Source of the DNA: Tetrapyrgos nigripes
Lineage: Eukaryota; Basidiomycota; Agaricomycetes; Agaricales; Campanellaceae
Assembly (NCBI GenBank): GCA_013368315.1
Contig: JAACJM010000013.1
Location: forward strand, 496,001 to 560,000
DNA length: 64,000 nt
Direction of reading: 5' to 3'
Within the stretch, counting starts at the first letter, position 1. Each line of letters begins with the position of its first letter. The notes under the pieces were generated by a model that saw only the letters and a list, made by a program, of their open reading frames with translations, searched no databases and was not told the DNA's origin. This document shows positions 45,845-57,617 of this stretch, piece after piece. The position numbers and the translations under genes are program-made.

Positions 45845-46807
45845 CTACTTGGACTCAATAAATCCTGGCCAGAACTGGTTCCCTCCCTTGTTTACCTTAT
45901 ACCATGGCTCATCATGTCCAAGTATGACTTTCGTCTTCGGCTGTTTCAAAAACTCCCTGATTCGTACCAAATGCTCTGCACTAGCTTTCTTGTCTGCGTG
46001 CGCACATCCGTTCGGAAAACCAGGCCTTCCTTCTGCTATCGTTCTTACACCAGTGACCAAATCCCAGTGGTGAGCACAGTCCTTCATGAAAAGATCGTTG
46101 TCACTGATGTTCTTGGGTCAACTAGGTCAAGAACTTACCCCTCCCAATAAAATCCAGCCTCCGTCTGGAGAGGTACGAGCTACAAGGTTAACATGACCTG
46201 CTACGTGCCCGGTAGCATCGATAATATACAGGGAACCGTCTCCATAAAAGTCTAGGGCGTGCGGGAAGGGTCCAAGTGGGGGCCACTTGCTAGTGTCGAG
46301 AAATTGGGTACGGTCAAGCGGAAGGAGGTCAGACGCGTATCCGGCATTGGGATCTGCTGGGTATCCCGGGGTCAAGAGGGATTTGCCTTCTGCTCCGACG
46401 AGAAACGTGGATTTAGGGAAAAGAGAAGGATCCCCGACGTGGTCGAAATGAAGATGGGATAGGCAAATATAGTCGATGTCGTCGGGTCCATAACCTCCTT
46501 TGGCGAGGGAGTCAACGGGGTCTTCGGGAACCTGACATGGGAAGAAGACCTTTATCCAGTTTTCGACGACGGACGGAGGGTACTTTTCGAAGTCTTTGCG
46601 GATACCGAGATCGAAAATGAATTTCTTGGAGTTTTGCGAGTGGTGCAGGAGGAAGGAGAGGGACGGAGCGAGATCCTTCTCGCCTGTAAGCGGATCGGGA
46701 TTGTCGACTTCTGTCAGAAATATGGCGAGGGGGAGTTCAATCAGGCCTGCTTCCAATGCAGACACTTTGCAGTAAGCTTGGTCTTTAGCGGGAGGTGGGA
46801 GTGCCAT
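45845..46807 (-). CDS. Lactonase-like metallo-beta-lactamase hydrolase, copy C
   Basis: Two exons (46807-46139, 46081-45845), 301 aa, near-identical to copy B. The differences are scattered single residues (for example A/M and L/I in the first 30 residues, GAEGKSLLTPG against RAEGKPFLIPG). All metal ligands are kept: SHLHFDH, ATGHVAGHVN, GGDCAHHW and LGHDEPWY. Homology between copies stops about 35 bases upstream of the ATG, so the promoters are different. Substrate unknown. Confidence 0.87.
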
Positions 46808-47034
46808 CCTTTACTGATTCGGCCAACTTTTCAGAGTCTTAAAGGGCCACTCTCCCGAACGTCATTCGTCTCAGATGACCAGGGAACACAGGCCCAAAGA
46901 GCTTTCTCGTGATCAAGCGCAGGAAATTACGGCTACTGGTACCGTTTCGATACATTCTTGCAACAGGCTTCCCATGATCAAGGCGGCGAGTAAAATTTCC
47001 AAGTAGGTCTTACTTGGCGCACAGCATTGACATA

Positions 47035-48302
47035 TCACGTAGTGTCTTGCGGGTGAGCTACCAGTTTTATCCCGCTCACTTTCCCGGCTTCCAGTCGTTC
47101 CAGACCATCTACAATCCCCGCTAAACCTCCTGGGAGATCCTCGACCTTATTGGGCTGCCAGAGATCACCGTTACCAAAACAGGGCCAAATACCGCTACTA
47201 AAAACTCACCATGATAATACCATCTTCAAGAAACTTGGTCAACTTGCTATACATGATCTTCCCAAATTCCCTATTCGCTAGAATATGAACATTGCCGGAC
47301 ACCCTTATAGCCTTCTTGTCTTCGACCTTATTCTGGATATGATCTTGCAACACGTACACCATACGTCCACCACTCGCAAGAATGTCGTACCCAACTGGCG
47401 CTGACTGTGAGCTGCAAACCGCGTCGTATACCACTGTGACAGGGGCAGACGTGATTCTTTTTACGCTTTCGGAAAGTGCCGTAAGCGAAACCTCTTTACG
47501 ATCAATGCACTCTGTCGCACCCAAGGACTTTAGGTAGGAATCGTGTTGCGCAGAGGCATAGGTGATGATGGAGTCGAATTTGGCGAGTCGAAGGAGCTGG
47601 ATTGCTGTGTCAGGTCAAGGTCAGCATAGTAATCGTTTGTCAAAGCTGGTACACTCACCAAGCTGACCAACTGACGTAGATCCTCCAATGACAATTGCAA
47701 CCTGACCAGAGAAATTGACAGAGCTGTCAAAAGTCGGATTCAAGCCAATACCACTTGGTGACTCCGCATACAGCCCTATTGCAGCAGTAGCCAGAGCGAG
47801 AGGAAGGGAGCTTGCTTGGGAGTAGGAGATTTTTTCGGGAATCTGAAAAGCTTACCGGTGAGTATTACTTTTCTGGACTGCTGACATCAAGCACTCACCT
47901 TGGCCGCTATTTCTGCAGGTACCCGTGCATACTGTTGAAATCCTGCGTAATCATTTTCATGATATCCTTGGCACACTCTGTCCACCTCCTTGTCAATTAT
48001 CAAAGTCTAAACGATATCGTGGAACAGAATATCACTCACACTCGATCACCCTTTTCCCATCCTACCACGCCCTCTCCAACATCCTCTACATCACCCGCAA
48101 TATCGCTACCACAAACTACAGGATAGGTTTCATGAAACCTGCTAGTTTTTTGAATTATCCAATCAACTGGGTTCAACGCTGCTGCTTGGACCTTAATGAG
48201 GAGTTCTCCGGGAAGTGCAGAAGTCGGTCTGGGAAATGTAGAGACGACGAAGGGGCCATACTTGCGTTCAAGAAGTAGAGCTTTTTGCTGCGATTGAAAC
48301 AT
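47035..48302 (-). CDS. Zinc-type (MDR family) alcohol dehydrogenase / enoyl reductase-like oxidoreductase
   Basis: Five exons (48302-48040, 47977-47899, 47842-47659, 47604-47210, 47154-47035), 346 aa. Landmarks: LLIKVQAAALNPVDWIIQ, VVCGSDIAGDVEDVGEGV, WEKGDRV, then the nucleotide-binding AIVIGGSTSVGQLAIQLLRL and YDAVCSS. The 'NPVDW' start and absence of the structural-zinc Cys cluster place it with zinc-independent MDR proteins such as ToxD/LovC-type trans-enoyl reductases and quinone reductases. Those use NADPH; the substrate is unknown, and there is no polyketide synthase in the window. A remnant of its last exon lies at 37861-37963. Confidence 0.88.
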
Positions 48303-48860
48303 TCTGTAATGTATTTGGTGGATTGTGCGTGGTTTGGATCAGATTGAAGGGACGTACAAGTCTTGACATATTTCTTCAGCCTACCCGACGATTTATAACC
48401 TGCAGAGATTGCTGATATTTGTCAGAACTGCTTGTCTGATCGGTGCTAAAAAGGGTATTTTAGGGAGAACGTCTGCAAGCTAGGAGTCAACCGAAGACGC
48501 GTTTGTATTTAGTGACCCTGTACAAAGTGAGATCTGCGGAAAATTTATCCTTTTAACCGCATTGCAGCGACGTACTACTACCTACTGAGGTACTGAACAG
48601 GTACTGACACAAAGTTGCACAGGATGGATTGTATGTACATGTGGAGCTTGACGACATCAGATCCAACGGACTCCCGGCCAACCCTTGTAATGATACTGTA
48701 CAGAGGACTCGGAAAGCTCGGAAAGCTACCGAGATCACTGAGTTTGCGAAAAACATCCTGGGACACAGGAGGACACTAATTTGCAAGCTTCTGGTATATT
48801 ACTAATACGACTGAAGGTACATGTGTAGCGTTAAATCAGAGCGTCTTAAGAATGTATTAT
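48303..48860. other. Spacer with F-box 3' flank copy
   Basis: The first 390 bases (48303-48690) show nothing that I can name. From about 48697 the sequence matches the 3' flank of the intact F-box gene at 35652-35830 ('tgtacagaggactc', 'ggtacatgtgtagcgtta'). Confidence 0.6.
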
Positions 48861-50292
48861 TCACGACAAGTCCTCTGGCCCCTTCTCCGTCATTTCAAAT
48901 TCCAAACCAGCACTTTTCAGCATCATCAAGGGCCTGATTTCCTCCATAAAGTCAGCTTCAGTCAGAATTCCACCAATAAACCTCAATTCAACCTTCTTTA
49001 AGCAACCGACGCCCATCTCTGCCCCGTGCCGCCGTCTGAATTCGGTATCCAACGTGAGCGAACTAGACGCACGAATAGAGAAGTGCTGAAATGAGGATTG
49101 ACACGGAAAGAAAGTGATTGCAGATGGGGAAGATATAGGCCATGGTCGTTAGTGGACGTGTCACTGAGAGACATTTGTTGGAGGAAGTCGTCAGTGAAGA
49201 TGATGTCCGGGTCGCCCTCCTCAAATGCTGCTTCATCGGACAGCTCGTGAAGAGTCAGATCCAATAAGGTCGGCATTGCACGCAGCAATTCGAGGGCATC
49301 ATCAGAGCTGATTGAGATATTGACCACAGTGAACGAGGTCAAGCCACTGCAAGCCGACCTTTCGAGGAACGAAAGAAATTCACCGACGATTGTACTCCAC
49401 TCCGTCGGCTGGTAACCGTAATTCTGCCCGAGTACACGAAGGGATGTAAGATGGGGGAGGGTTAAACCACTAAAGTGCTGGAAGAAATCGTCCACTTCAT
49501 ATCTCCAGCTGTTTCGCATACAAATTGTCAGAGACTGCATAGTATTATGCGCCCAGTAGTCGGCCGTCATGTGTCCTTCGAGACAGTGGTAGAAGGTGAC
49601 TGCACGGGCCGTGGAGGCTTCAGCAAGTCGTTGACTTGCAGTTTCTAGCTGATGATACCCTGAGGTGATGTCCTCGATTTGCATCCAGGGAAGTTGGATT
49701 TCTCCCAATGGGTATTCACGATCATCCCAGTCGGTACCACCCAGCTTGAAACTTCGAAGCATTGGAACAGAACGAAAAATATCCAGGACTGGTATTAGTT
49801 CCGGGATATAGTAATCCTCTTCCGATTCGTCATCCTTTTCTGTATTGGGCCAGACTTCGAGATGTTTGAGTAAAGGTAACTTTTATCGCTGATCAACGCC
49901 AGGTTTGGATCCAGCAGGAGATCTTGAAAGATCGACAGACAGACAGTTTCCCATCGGACAGAATAGGAGGCCACCAAACGCAGGATAGCGCGGGGCGCAT
50001 CCATCATGGTGGCCGTGTTTCCTGGCAGGACGAGAGATAGATGGAGAGGGCACTGTCCCGACAGAGTCAGGTGGGTGTCAATCATGGAAGTGATTGCGTC
50101 GACACTGAGTTTAGACTTGCTCATATCCACGGATAACCGAGCCCATAATGAAGGGCGCCCTTGCAAGCTCACGCCATCCTGAACAGACCTGAGACAAGTT
50201 GACGACAGGACAGTCTGTTTTATCAGCAGGCTCGCTTTCGGTGCGGCTGGGAGCGGAAAGGCAACCAAGAACGTCCGGAGGCAGCCTCATGT
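48861..50292 (-). pseudogene. Decayed copy of the F-box gene
   Basis: Strong similarity to 35810-37205 begins at RLPPDVLGCL (50292) and runs to the C-terminus, but the first about 65 residues are missing. Frame breaks relative to the intact copy are visible near 50150 (two bases lost, gaagggcgccc), near 49870 (two b bases gained), around 49800 (insertion), near 49025 (five bases gained, 'gtgccgccgtctg') and near 48890 (one base lost). No full-length product is possible. Confidence 0.88.
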
Positions 50293-51131
50293 TTGCTTTC
50301 AATGAGGAGAGCTTTTTGCCGTTGAGACATGGTGTTGGGACCAAGTTGGGACTATGGACAGAATGGTTTGCGCTCGAGGGCTCAGAGTGTTTACGAATGC
50401 CTTCATTTTGTTCTGTTGAAAGCTTATAAGAAAATATCAGTCTATACCATTTACCGCTGAGGTCATGTACTACGTGTTGTGTGCGCGATGAACGCACAAA
50501 GCTTCGAGTGCTCGACCTATAATATAAAAAATGACATACGAACCCCAGCGTTGAACGATTGAATACAGGCTCGGGTAGTTTCCGTGCATCCGCTAAACTT
50601 CCGTCGGGAGATTGACAGATAACTGCAAGGAAGTCAGTAATAACTTGCAGATACAGAGAGTGAAGCTGTGAACGTCATATAGAATGTCCCCTGACGCTAA
50701 AGTACAGTTGATACTATTGGAATGCAGAGGCTCAGTTAGAGCCGACATTGTGACAATGGGAAAAAGAGAGGGAGCCGAAGACGAGATCAAGAAGTAATGC
50801 GAAGGAACGCAGGTGTGCGAGTGTAAGTATATTATTCCTTACTACGTAGTAAGGAATAAAGTAGGGTAAGGAACGACTAGTGTAAGTACAGGTACATTAG
50901 TACAACAACAACGAGGAGGATATAGGTAACTGCCAAGATTAATACATCAAGAAAACGAGTATTTGTCAAAAGAGCGTCTGCCAGCTCGAGCTAGAGCTGA
51001 GTATGATTTCAAGTGATTTTTACAGAATAGAAAGTCCTTGAATGGTGGAGGAGATATCATGGAAGGACCAAGAGAGAATGAAAGCAAAAGAAGCAGACCA
51101 TTCAATGCATTCACATATGTCAGACTGACTC
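50293..51131. other. Spacer between the F-box pseudogene and the RGS gene
   Basis: About 840 bases. Apart from a 28-base perfect palindrome (50832-50859) there is no recognised feature. The boundary at 50292 marks the end of the duplicated F-box segment. Confidence 0.45.
50832..50859. repeat. Perfect 28-bp palindrome
   Basis: The left half TTATTCCTTACTAC is followed without a spacer by its exact complement GTAGTAAGGAATAA. A further 'agggtaaggaacg' follows at 50863. It could be a binding site for a dimeric regulator, a scar of a small inverted-repeat element, or chance. Confidence 0.7.
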
Positions 51132-53384
51132 TCAATGCACATTCGGAACAGGAACGGCCAACAAACATCCTACTACCACCCAACTCACAAGACACGCCAC
51201 CACCATCGAATGCATCACAATTTCCCACTGACCTCTAACCACAATCGGGCTTAGGACCTTGGTAAGCGGGGACGCGAACGCTGGGACGGCTTTAACCAAT
51301 TTGAATTGGTGTTGCATCCGAGCAGCGGAGGCGATTAAGTTGCTTGAGTGCTGAGGTCGATGGATGTGGCTTGAAGGATGGGGGCGAGGGAAGTTGGAGT
51401 GGTACTCGTGCTCGTCCTCATCTTTGACTCTTCCTTTTTCGTTGTAAGAGTCATGAGTCTGAGCCTCCAAATCCTTCTTCAAATGCATCGCTCTCGCCCC
51501 CGATTTCTCATCCCCATCATCATCCAAGTCCAAGTCGATACTTGAAGTGGAACTGGCGATGACCAGCCACTTGTTGATGTTGCATCTCGATTGTATACGC
51601 CGCATGAACCCTTTGAAGGAGAAGTCGCGGTCATGAACTTCTGGTTCCGGTGTAATGAGTTCCACACTAGGCGTAGGATGAATTGAAGGTAACTGGGGTC
51701 GTGACAAAGGAGAGCTGATGATAGGATGACGATGGATCGGGGAAAGAAATGACGGCTTGGGTAACGAAGATTGAGAGTGCTGTTGAACGATGCCGTGAGA
51801 ACGTGCACGCTCATTTACGCTATTCGGTTGCGCTGCGGCTTTGAAAGTCGAATTGACACTCCCAGGTTTCACGGGGAAAGGAGGCAATCCGTCAAAATCG
51901 AAAGGGGACACCCTCTGCCTGCATTCTGCATAGTGGTCATCACCAGTAGCATCGTCATCCGACTCTTCATACTGGTACTGGTGTATGAAATCGGCAGTTA
52001 GACCAAACGAACCCGAGTCTGATTCCTCAGAGTCACTGATGCGGCCCTCGTAAGCCTCGTCATCTTCATCATCGTCAAAAGCAGATTTTGGCTTGGGAGG
52101 AAAGACAAAGACGGGGGTAACACTAACAGGAGAGGTAGCAGGCCCTTCGATAGGGTCGGGGTCGTAATATGCTTGGGAGATGTGGATGGCGTCTGAGCCT
52201 GTGATGGAGAGACTCGTAGAGGAAGAGGCAGCGCTATAAGCTTGAGATTGTAGGGAAGAGGTAGATGCTGACGAAGAAGAAGAGACGGGACGTTGGTCAC
52301 GACCGGTCGTATGGATATGGGCAAGTGGAGGAGGAGAAGGAAGGATTGTATCAAAATTGGTGGTGATAGTGGTAGCTTTTGTGTTGGAAAAGGACCCTCT
52401 AGTACGTGGATGAGAATGATATATCAACGGCTTGGGTTTTGATATCGACGGCCTCGACAGCTCGAACTTGCGAAGCTGCCTTAGGTCTCCGAAAATATAA
52501 ACCCCTAAGCATATACCATTCAAACTGGAAATCAGCAAGGTTATGCCTAGCCAGAGTCCAGGTAGAGAAGTTAGTCTTAGCCAGCGTGATTGACCCATTG
52601 ACAGGTTGTACACAATTGGCAGCAACGCCCCAACGAGACAGCAAAACGTCCCAGCAATCAGTCCACACAGGACGCGATTATTCCCTACGTTGTTGAATTG
52701 TGCAGAGACAAAACGCGATAGACTCTCTTTGAGCCTTTTTTGGGTTTCGACGGCAAGTTGATCGAATATCGCGGGGTCGGGATGAGGAGAAGTGTTGGAG
52801 GTGTGAAAGGGTGCTAGCATGTCTGAGGGAAGGTCGAGCTCGTAGGTGGACCTCGGGGTTAGGAAGGTTTGTTTTGCGCGAGCGTAGAACATGGCTAATT
52901 GAGAAGAACTTTGAGGGATCCAGCCGGCGCCAAAATGGCGTGAGTCCTGCCGATGAGATTTTGACCATTGTTTATAGCGAATGGTGTATTCACGCAGCCA
53001 GAGGGTGAAGTATCTTTGAACGGTGTCAGCACGACGATAACAGGCAAACACACTCCACGCACAGATTCTCCGCGGAAAGCTCTACATAGAGAAGCCATTC
53101 CTAAACAACACGATCAGACACGTTCCAGCTTGAGACGATCGAAAAGCTACCTCGAAATCTTTCAAACCTGGAAGCAAACCACAAACCGTTTAGGACACGA
53201 AAAAGACCACAAGAAACCAACGCGTACCCAATGGTGGCAGATGTTTCCGATCCAAGACGTCTTCTAGTCGCACATTAAACACGGGTGTGACTAGATCCTT
53301 TCTCAACGCAGAGAAAAATGAGCAAAGGTTTGAAACATACCACCGCAAGACCGGACTTTTCCGACCGCAGCTGGCGGGTTGCAT
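51132..53384 (-). CDS. RGS-domain membrane protein, Rax1-like
   Basis: Four exons (53384-53228, 53167-53151, 53100-53063, 53013-51132), 697 aa; exon 2 is 17 nt. The N-terminal RGS half reads VRLEDVLDRKHLPPLGLKDF, LLYVELSAENLYFTLWLREY, and then PAIFDQLAVETQKRLKESLS closing the domain. Two membrane spans follow (RVLCGLIAGTFCCLVGALLP; GLWLGITLLISSLNGICLGV with YIFGDLRQLRKFEL), then a long Ser/Asp/Glu-rich cytosolic stretch and a last span near the C-terminus (MVVACLVSWVVVGCLLAV). This layout matches yeast Rax1, a bud-site/polarity factor. A G-protein role is possible but not shown. The start upstream of VRLEDV is less certain. Confidence 0.82.
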
Positions 53385-55098
53385 ATCCTGAACTGTATAC
53401 GGCGATTCCAATTCAGTCCATAGACGCGAAAAAGAAAAGAAAAGAAGCCTCAACTAACCGGCAGAGCAAGTAAAGAACGGATGGACAATTTGTATGTCCT
53501 TGGTTGGGTTTGTTGAGCGGGTCTCACCCTGTGGTTGGACTGGGGGGACATGAAGGATGTGGTTGGGGGATAAGACGAAACCAACAAAAAGTAAACATCC
53601 TGGCAGCGGTTTTATTAAAGAGAAGCGCATGACGAAACGATCCATTTCCTACATCCGGCCTGTCAAACTTCTCCCGAATAGGCAGTCATCTCTCCTCCGA
53701 TGTGAAATTTATCAACCGATCCAATGGTTTCCGTTGCTTGATTCTCGAAAAAAGTGACAGAGAATACACCACTATTTTCCAATCCTCGGTGCTCTGAGCA
53801 CGGCCTTTCCGCCAAAGTTCCATCCGATAGTAAAGAACAGGGAAAAAACAACCCAGAAGCCAACCGGAGGATAGGTGTCACACAACCAGCGCATCTTACA
53901 CAAGCGTAAAACGCTAGAACAAGCCTAGAATCCTGATTTTCTCCCGTCAAACCCCGATTAGTCTGCTTGATAGCCTGTCAGTTCGGACCAAAGCCCCATC
54001 GAGCCTCCAGTCGCTGCCAAGTCGCTGCCGTGTTAGGGAGTGCATATAAAAGCAAAGGGTACGACCGCGTTAACCGCCTCTAACCTGACTGGCAAAAAGG
54101 CCGATTGACAGTCCTGTCATGAGTTGCGTATATCAGGAGTAACGTTTGCGACAAGGACTCACCGCCTAAATGCCTCTGAAAGTCTAATCAGAACCTGAGC
54201 ACCCATCGTGCCCTTTCCTTTGCAGCAGCCGTCAAACCGGCGCGTACAGCTCCCTGAGCAAGCTTGAGCTAAATAGCGACATTTTCCAGAAATCCATGCA
54301 GCTGATTAATATTCAGAGGACGCTGCTCCCAAGTCCTGACAGGAATCTTGACGTAGAATTAGTGGAGAAAGAAAGGTGGAGATGATATGGAGTTGCACAG
54401 TGGGTGCTGTAAGTCCGTATGATGGTTATCTCCATGTTTGTATTTCTCAACCATCGGATCCAACATATAATCTATCAGCTTAGTCTAATACCGTAAGAAT
54501 TTCATGAGTTGTAAGGAACACCTGAGGGTCTTCATCACGAGCTGAGATAGGGTTTATAATGCATCATGTACTCAGCCCAGTGTACGTTGCCTTCAGATAC
54601 AAAAACTCGGCCTAGACGATAAAATCTAAGGTATACCCTCCTATCTCCCAGATGACATCCTATCAGATCCACCAGAGTCCCCACTCAACTCTTCACTAGC
54701 ACCCATAACATAAGATGGTTTACTACGCAGCATTGACGTCGTAGCCTGCTACCAACGGAACCGTTCAAATTGGACCAATGTCTGCAGATTGATACAGCGA
54801 GATAAATACTGTACTGAAGCGCTCTAGTCTCAGTTCCAGGGACCAGGGCCGAGGAACGAGTGCCCGTTCTGTAAATACGCCGCTGGACTTATGTCGCTGG
54901 AAAGTAATGATGCAGCATTGCCTGAAACTGACGCGCAGACGGACGCCTGTGCCAGTGGCAGATGTCTTGCAGAATTGAGGCCGAATGCCGAGGGAGCTAC
55001 CGCTTCAAGCCTCTCCGGACCCTCGAAATGCTTGAAAATCGTTTCAAAATCCATCTTGGTCGCTGCCGTCGTCAAATTTCTCCCTTGGCTCTGAGTGA
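53385..55098. other. 1.7-kb gene-free region
   Basis: It must hold the RGS-gene promoter and the amidohydrolase 3' end. The open frame at 54830-55159 on the minus strand (ending LGPGPWN) could only be coding as an alternative last exon of the amidohydrolase. A short direct repeat 'agtcgctgcc' occurs twice near 54010-54027. I see no tRNA or transposon ends. Confidence 0.45.
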
Positions 55099-57092
55099 CT
55101 ACTCTTCCTCTTCCTCTACTACCCATCCAGCTTTCTGCCTCGTTTCTATTTATTGCCATGCAGTTAACTTAGTTTACAAGCACCCAAGAAAAAAGAATAA
55201 ACATACCTGGACGACCCAGAACCAAAAGTCTATACACAACATACGGCCAAGTAACAGGAAGGAAGGCATACCACCACCACGGCAGTGTCAGTCGGTGGTA
55301 CCAAATTGACATCCAGTGGTTTGGCTGATCCTCTTTAATAACGTCGTGATATCTGAAGGAGGTATGCGAAGTTCGCCTTGAGACGACAATACCTCTCTTA
55401 ATCGTTGTCCGATCATAAGAAGGGTTGAATACAGCGTCTCGGAGAGTTTGAGTCCCATGTAGGATGACGAAGTCTGCTGGATCGCCTAGACGAGGATGAA
55501 GGGCGCGTGGAAGTTGGGAAGGTGGATACCCCATGGCAAGTTTGGAGGTGAGGGTGACGGATTTCTGGGTGTTCCGAAATGGAAACAAGTATGGCAAGTA
55601 GGTTGAGTCAGTTGAGTAACGAGACAAACAAAACATGTAGAGACACACCATCAAAATCTCAACATCCTCCTTCGTCGCAGCCTGAAATACCGCAACACCA
55701 AAAGAACACAAAGACAGTGGATCAACGGATCCTTGAGGCGTAAAAGCATTCTGCACATTATTGACGCTCATTGCAACCTCTAGTCCATAGTTCTTCGCCA
55801 ATTGAGGTACCCTTAATGTACTTCGAGGTGCTCCTAGAGGAGTGTCGGCCGAGTCTCGTCCTTGCATGTACATATCGGAATGGGGAAGTCCGACGAAGGT
55901 GATGGGAAGGTCTCCAATGGCTTGTACGAGGTCTTTCCATTGGGAAGGTGTGAAGAGTTGGAGTCGTGTAGCATGCCCAATGGTGATGCGACGGTGAATG
56001 GGATCGGGATCGAGATTGAGTTTCGGTATATCTGATTCTTCACGATCAGGACCCAAAGCTTGTGTCTCTGGGACAAGCAACCAATACTCAGGAAGCTTTT
56101 GGGCTTGAGATATAACCTCGTAAACCAACGGTTCCGAGTTGGGATTGAGATTATAATCGAGATGAAAGTCTGCATGCAGCGAAAACCGACTGGCTAGTTC
56201 GAGGATCATGGCGATGTTCTTTTTGGCCTGCTCGATGGACGGCTCAACATAAGGGGCGGAACCGACTACCTCAATCGAGGGTTCGCGTTCTAGAGCTCTG
56301 ATGATAAAGTTCCAGTTGGGACCCGGTTCCGCATCAGTTGGATTGCGAAAAAGAGCTTCTTGAGCGAAGACTGTGAATGCATGCATCAGTCGAGTTGTAG
56401 GTTAGAGAAGGATACCTGGAGACTTACCAGCAATCTGTACATGACATGTATCTTTGAATTCCTGCTGGAGTTGTACTGCAACGTCTAGTGCACTAAACTT
56501 TGCCAACTCGTCAACTTCGACGTGTGCTCTGATTGCAGTCACACCACACGCGAGGGAGTTACGTATTAGCTTGCGCCCGCGTTCTAGAAGACTAGCCTTT
56601 TCTGTTGGGAATGCAGCCTTTGCGATTCCAGTGAGATGCATGGCTTCGGCAAAATCCCTGTAGTTGAAAGAGAAAATGAGTATAAATGACATGGTCAAAG
56701 ATAGGACACTGTACCCCATCTGGAGATCTCCACATCTATCCAAGATGAAGCACTTGTCAAGATGGATATGCGAATGGCATAGGCTTTTCCAACATCAGCT
56801 TGATGTAGACGGAGCACCAATTACACACTCACGAAGGAATCATGATACCACCCCTAGCGTCAATTTCATTGCACCCCCGAGGACTTGAAGCAAGGACTGA
56901 TGATTCTAGTTGCTCTACGGCAGAAACTACACCATTATCGCAAACAACATTCCAGGTTGCCTCGGGGTCGGAGTCGGGCAGTCGGACGTTCTTGATCAAG
57001 AGCGCGGTATAAGGATAGTCATCGAAAAATGGGCTGCTCAGCGACTTCCAGAATACCTTATCGCACCACTTCTTGATGGTGGTGGAAGGCAT
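55099..57092 (-). CDS. Amidohydrolase of the cytosine deaminase-like group
   Basis: Exons 57092-56833, 56783-56715, 56657-56428, 56370-55649, 55564-55207 and probably 55145-55099, 561 aa. Metal and active-site motifs: LCHSHIHLDKCF (HxH), AIRAHVEVDE, HADFHLDYN, ITIGHATRLQLFT and FVGLPHSDMYMQGR, as in bacterial cytosine/isocytosine-type deaminases. The C-terminal part has TSKLAMGYPPSQ, GDPADFVILHG, and a hydrophobic aromatic stretch (PWWWYAFLPVTWPYVVYRLL) that may touch a membrane. Intron 4 is 84 nt, a multiple of three and stop-free, so it could be retained. The last exon (an acidic end) is the least certain part. Substrate unknown. Confidence 0.8.
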
Positions 57093-57617
57093 AGGATGAG
57101 AAGCACATACGATGGGAATTTGCGGGCTTCCACGACTTCGAGGAACAACGGTGAGACATTGTTGCGCTCATTTAAAATGATACAATGATGGCTACTGGGT
57201 TCGCTCGTTGTGGTTGTTGGTGGTTGTTAGTGAGCGACTTCGAGAAATCCTCCCGACAGCCTGAGCCATATGCGTCCCCGACGTCTGGTCGTGAGAACTT
57301 CGAATTCGCCTCTTTCGGGTTCGTCACGGTTTTGCGGCTTCTCGTTACTTAGTAGTTGACCACAACCATACCAGAGGAGAACGACTGGCTATAAGCAAAA
57401 GTCTGAGGCTGAACTTGGGCTGAACCTCTGACAGTTGATGGCCTCCGCTTCTTTACTAGCCACCAAGGTGCGTCTATAAATCACAATATCTCGCTTATAC
57501 ATACTCGAGCTCCGTCGGGCTGACTTTATTGTAATTAGTAAGCCCAGAACGCTGCATATATACTGACAAGGATAACTGAACGATGAGAGTTCGAAGCCGC
57601 CTTCTTATCTTACGACG
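57093..57617. promoter_or_regulatory. Divergent promoter region of amidohydrolase and dienelactone hydrolase
   Basis: 525 bases between the two starts. The hydrolase-proximal part ('ccaccaaggtgc', 'ttattgtaattagtaagccca', 'agttcgaagccgcc') is repeated in front of the other two hydrolase copies (61380-61590 and 63230-63430), so it was duplicated with the gene. The end next to the ATG is the best conserved. Confidence 0.6.

Noticed and set aside
54830..55167. 109-residue frame that could be a long last exon of the amidohydrolase
   Set aside because: It needs a 39-nt intron and gives a tail unlike any amidohydrolase. A 61-nt intron ending in 'aaatag' gives a short end and fits usual intron size better, though neither is proven.
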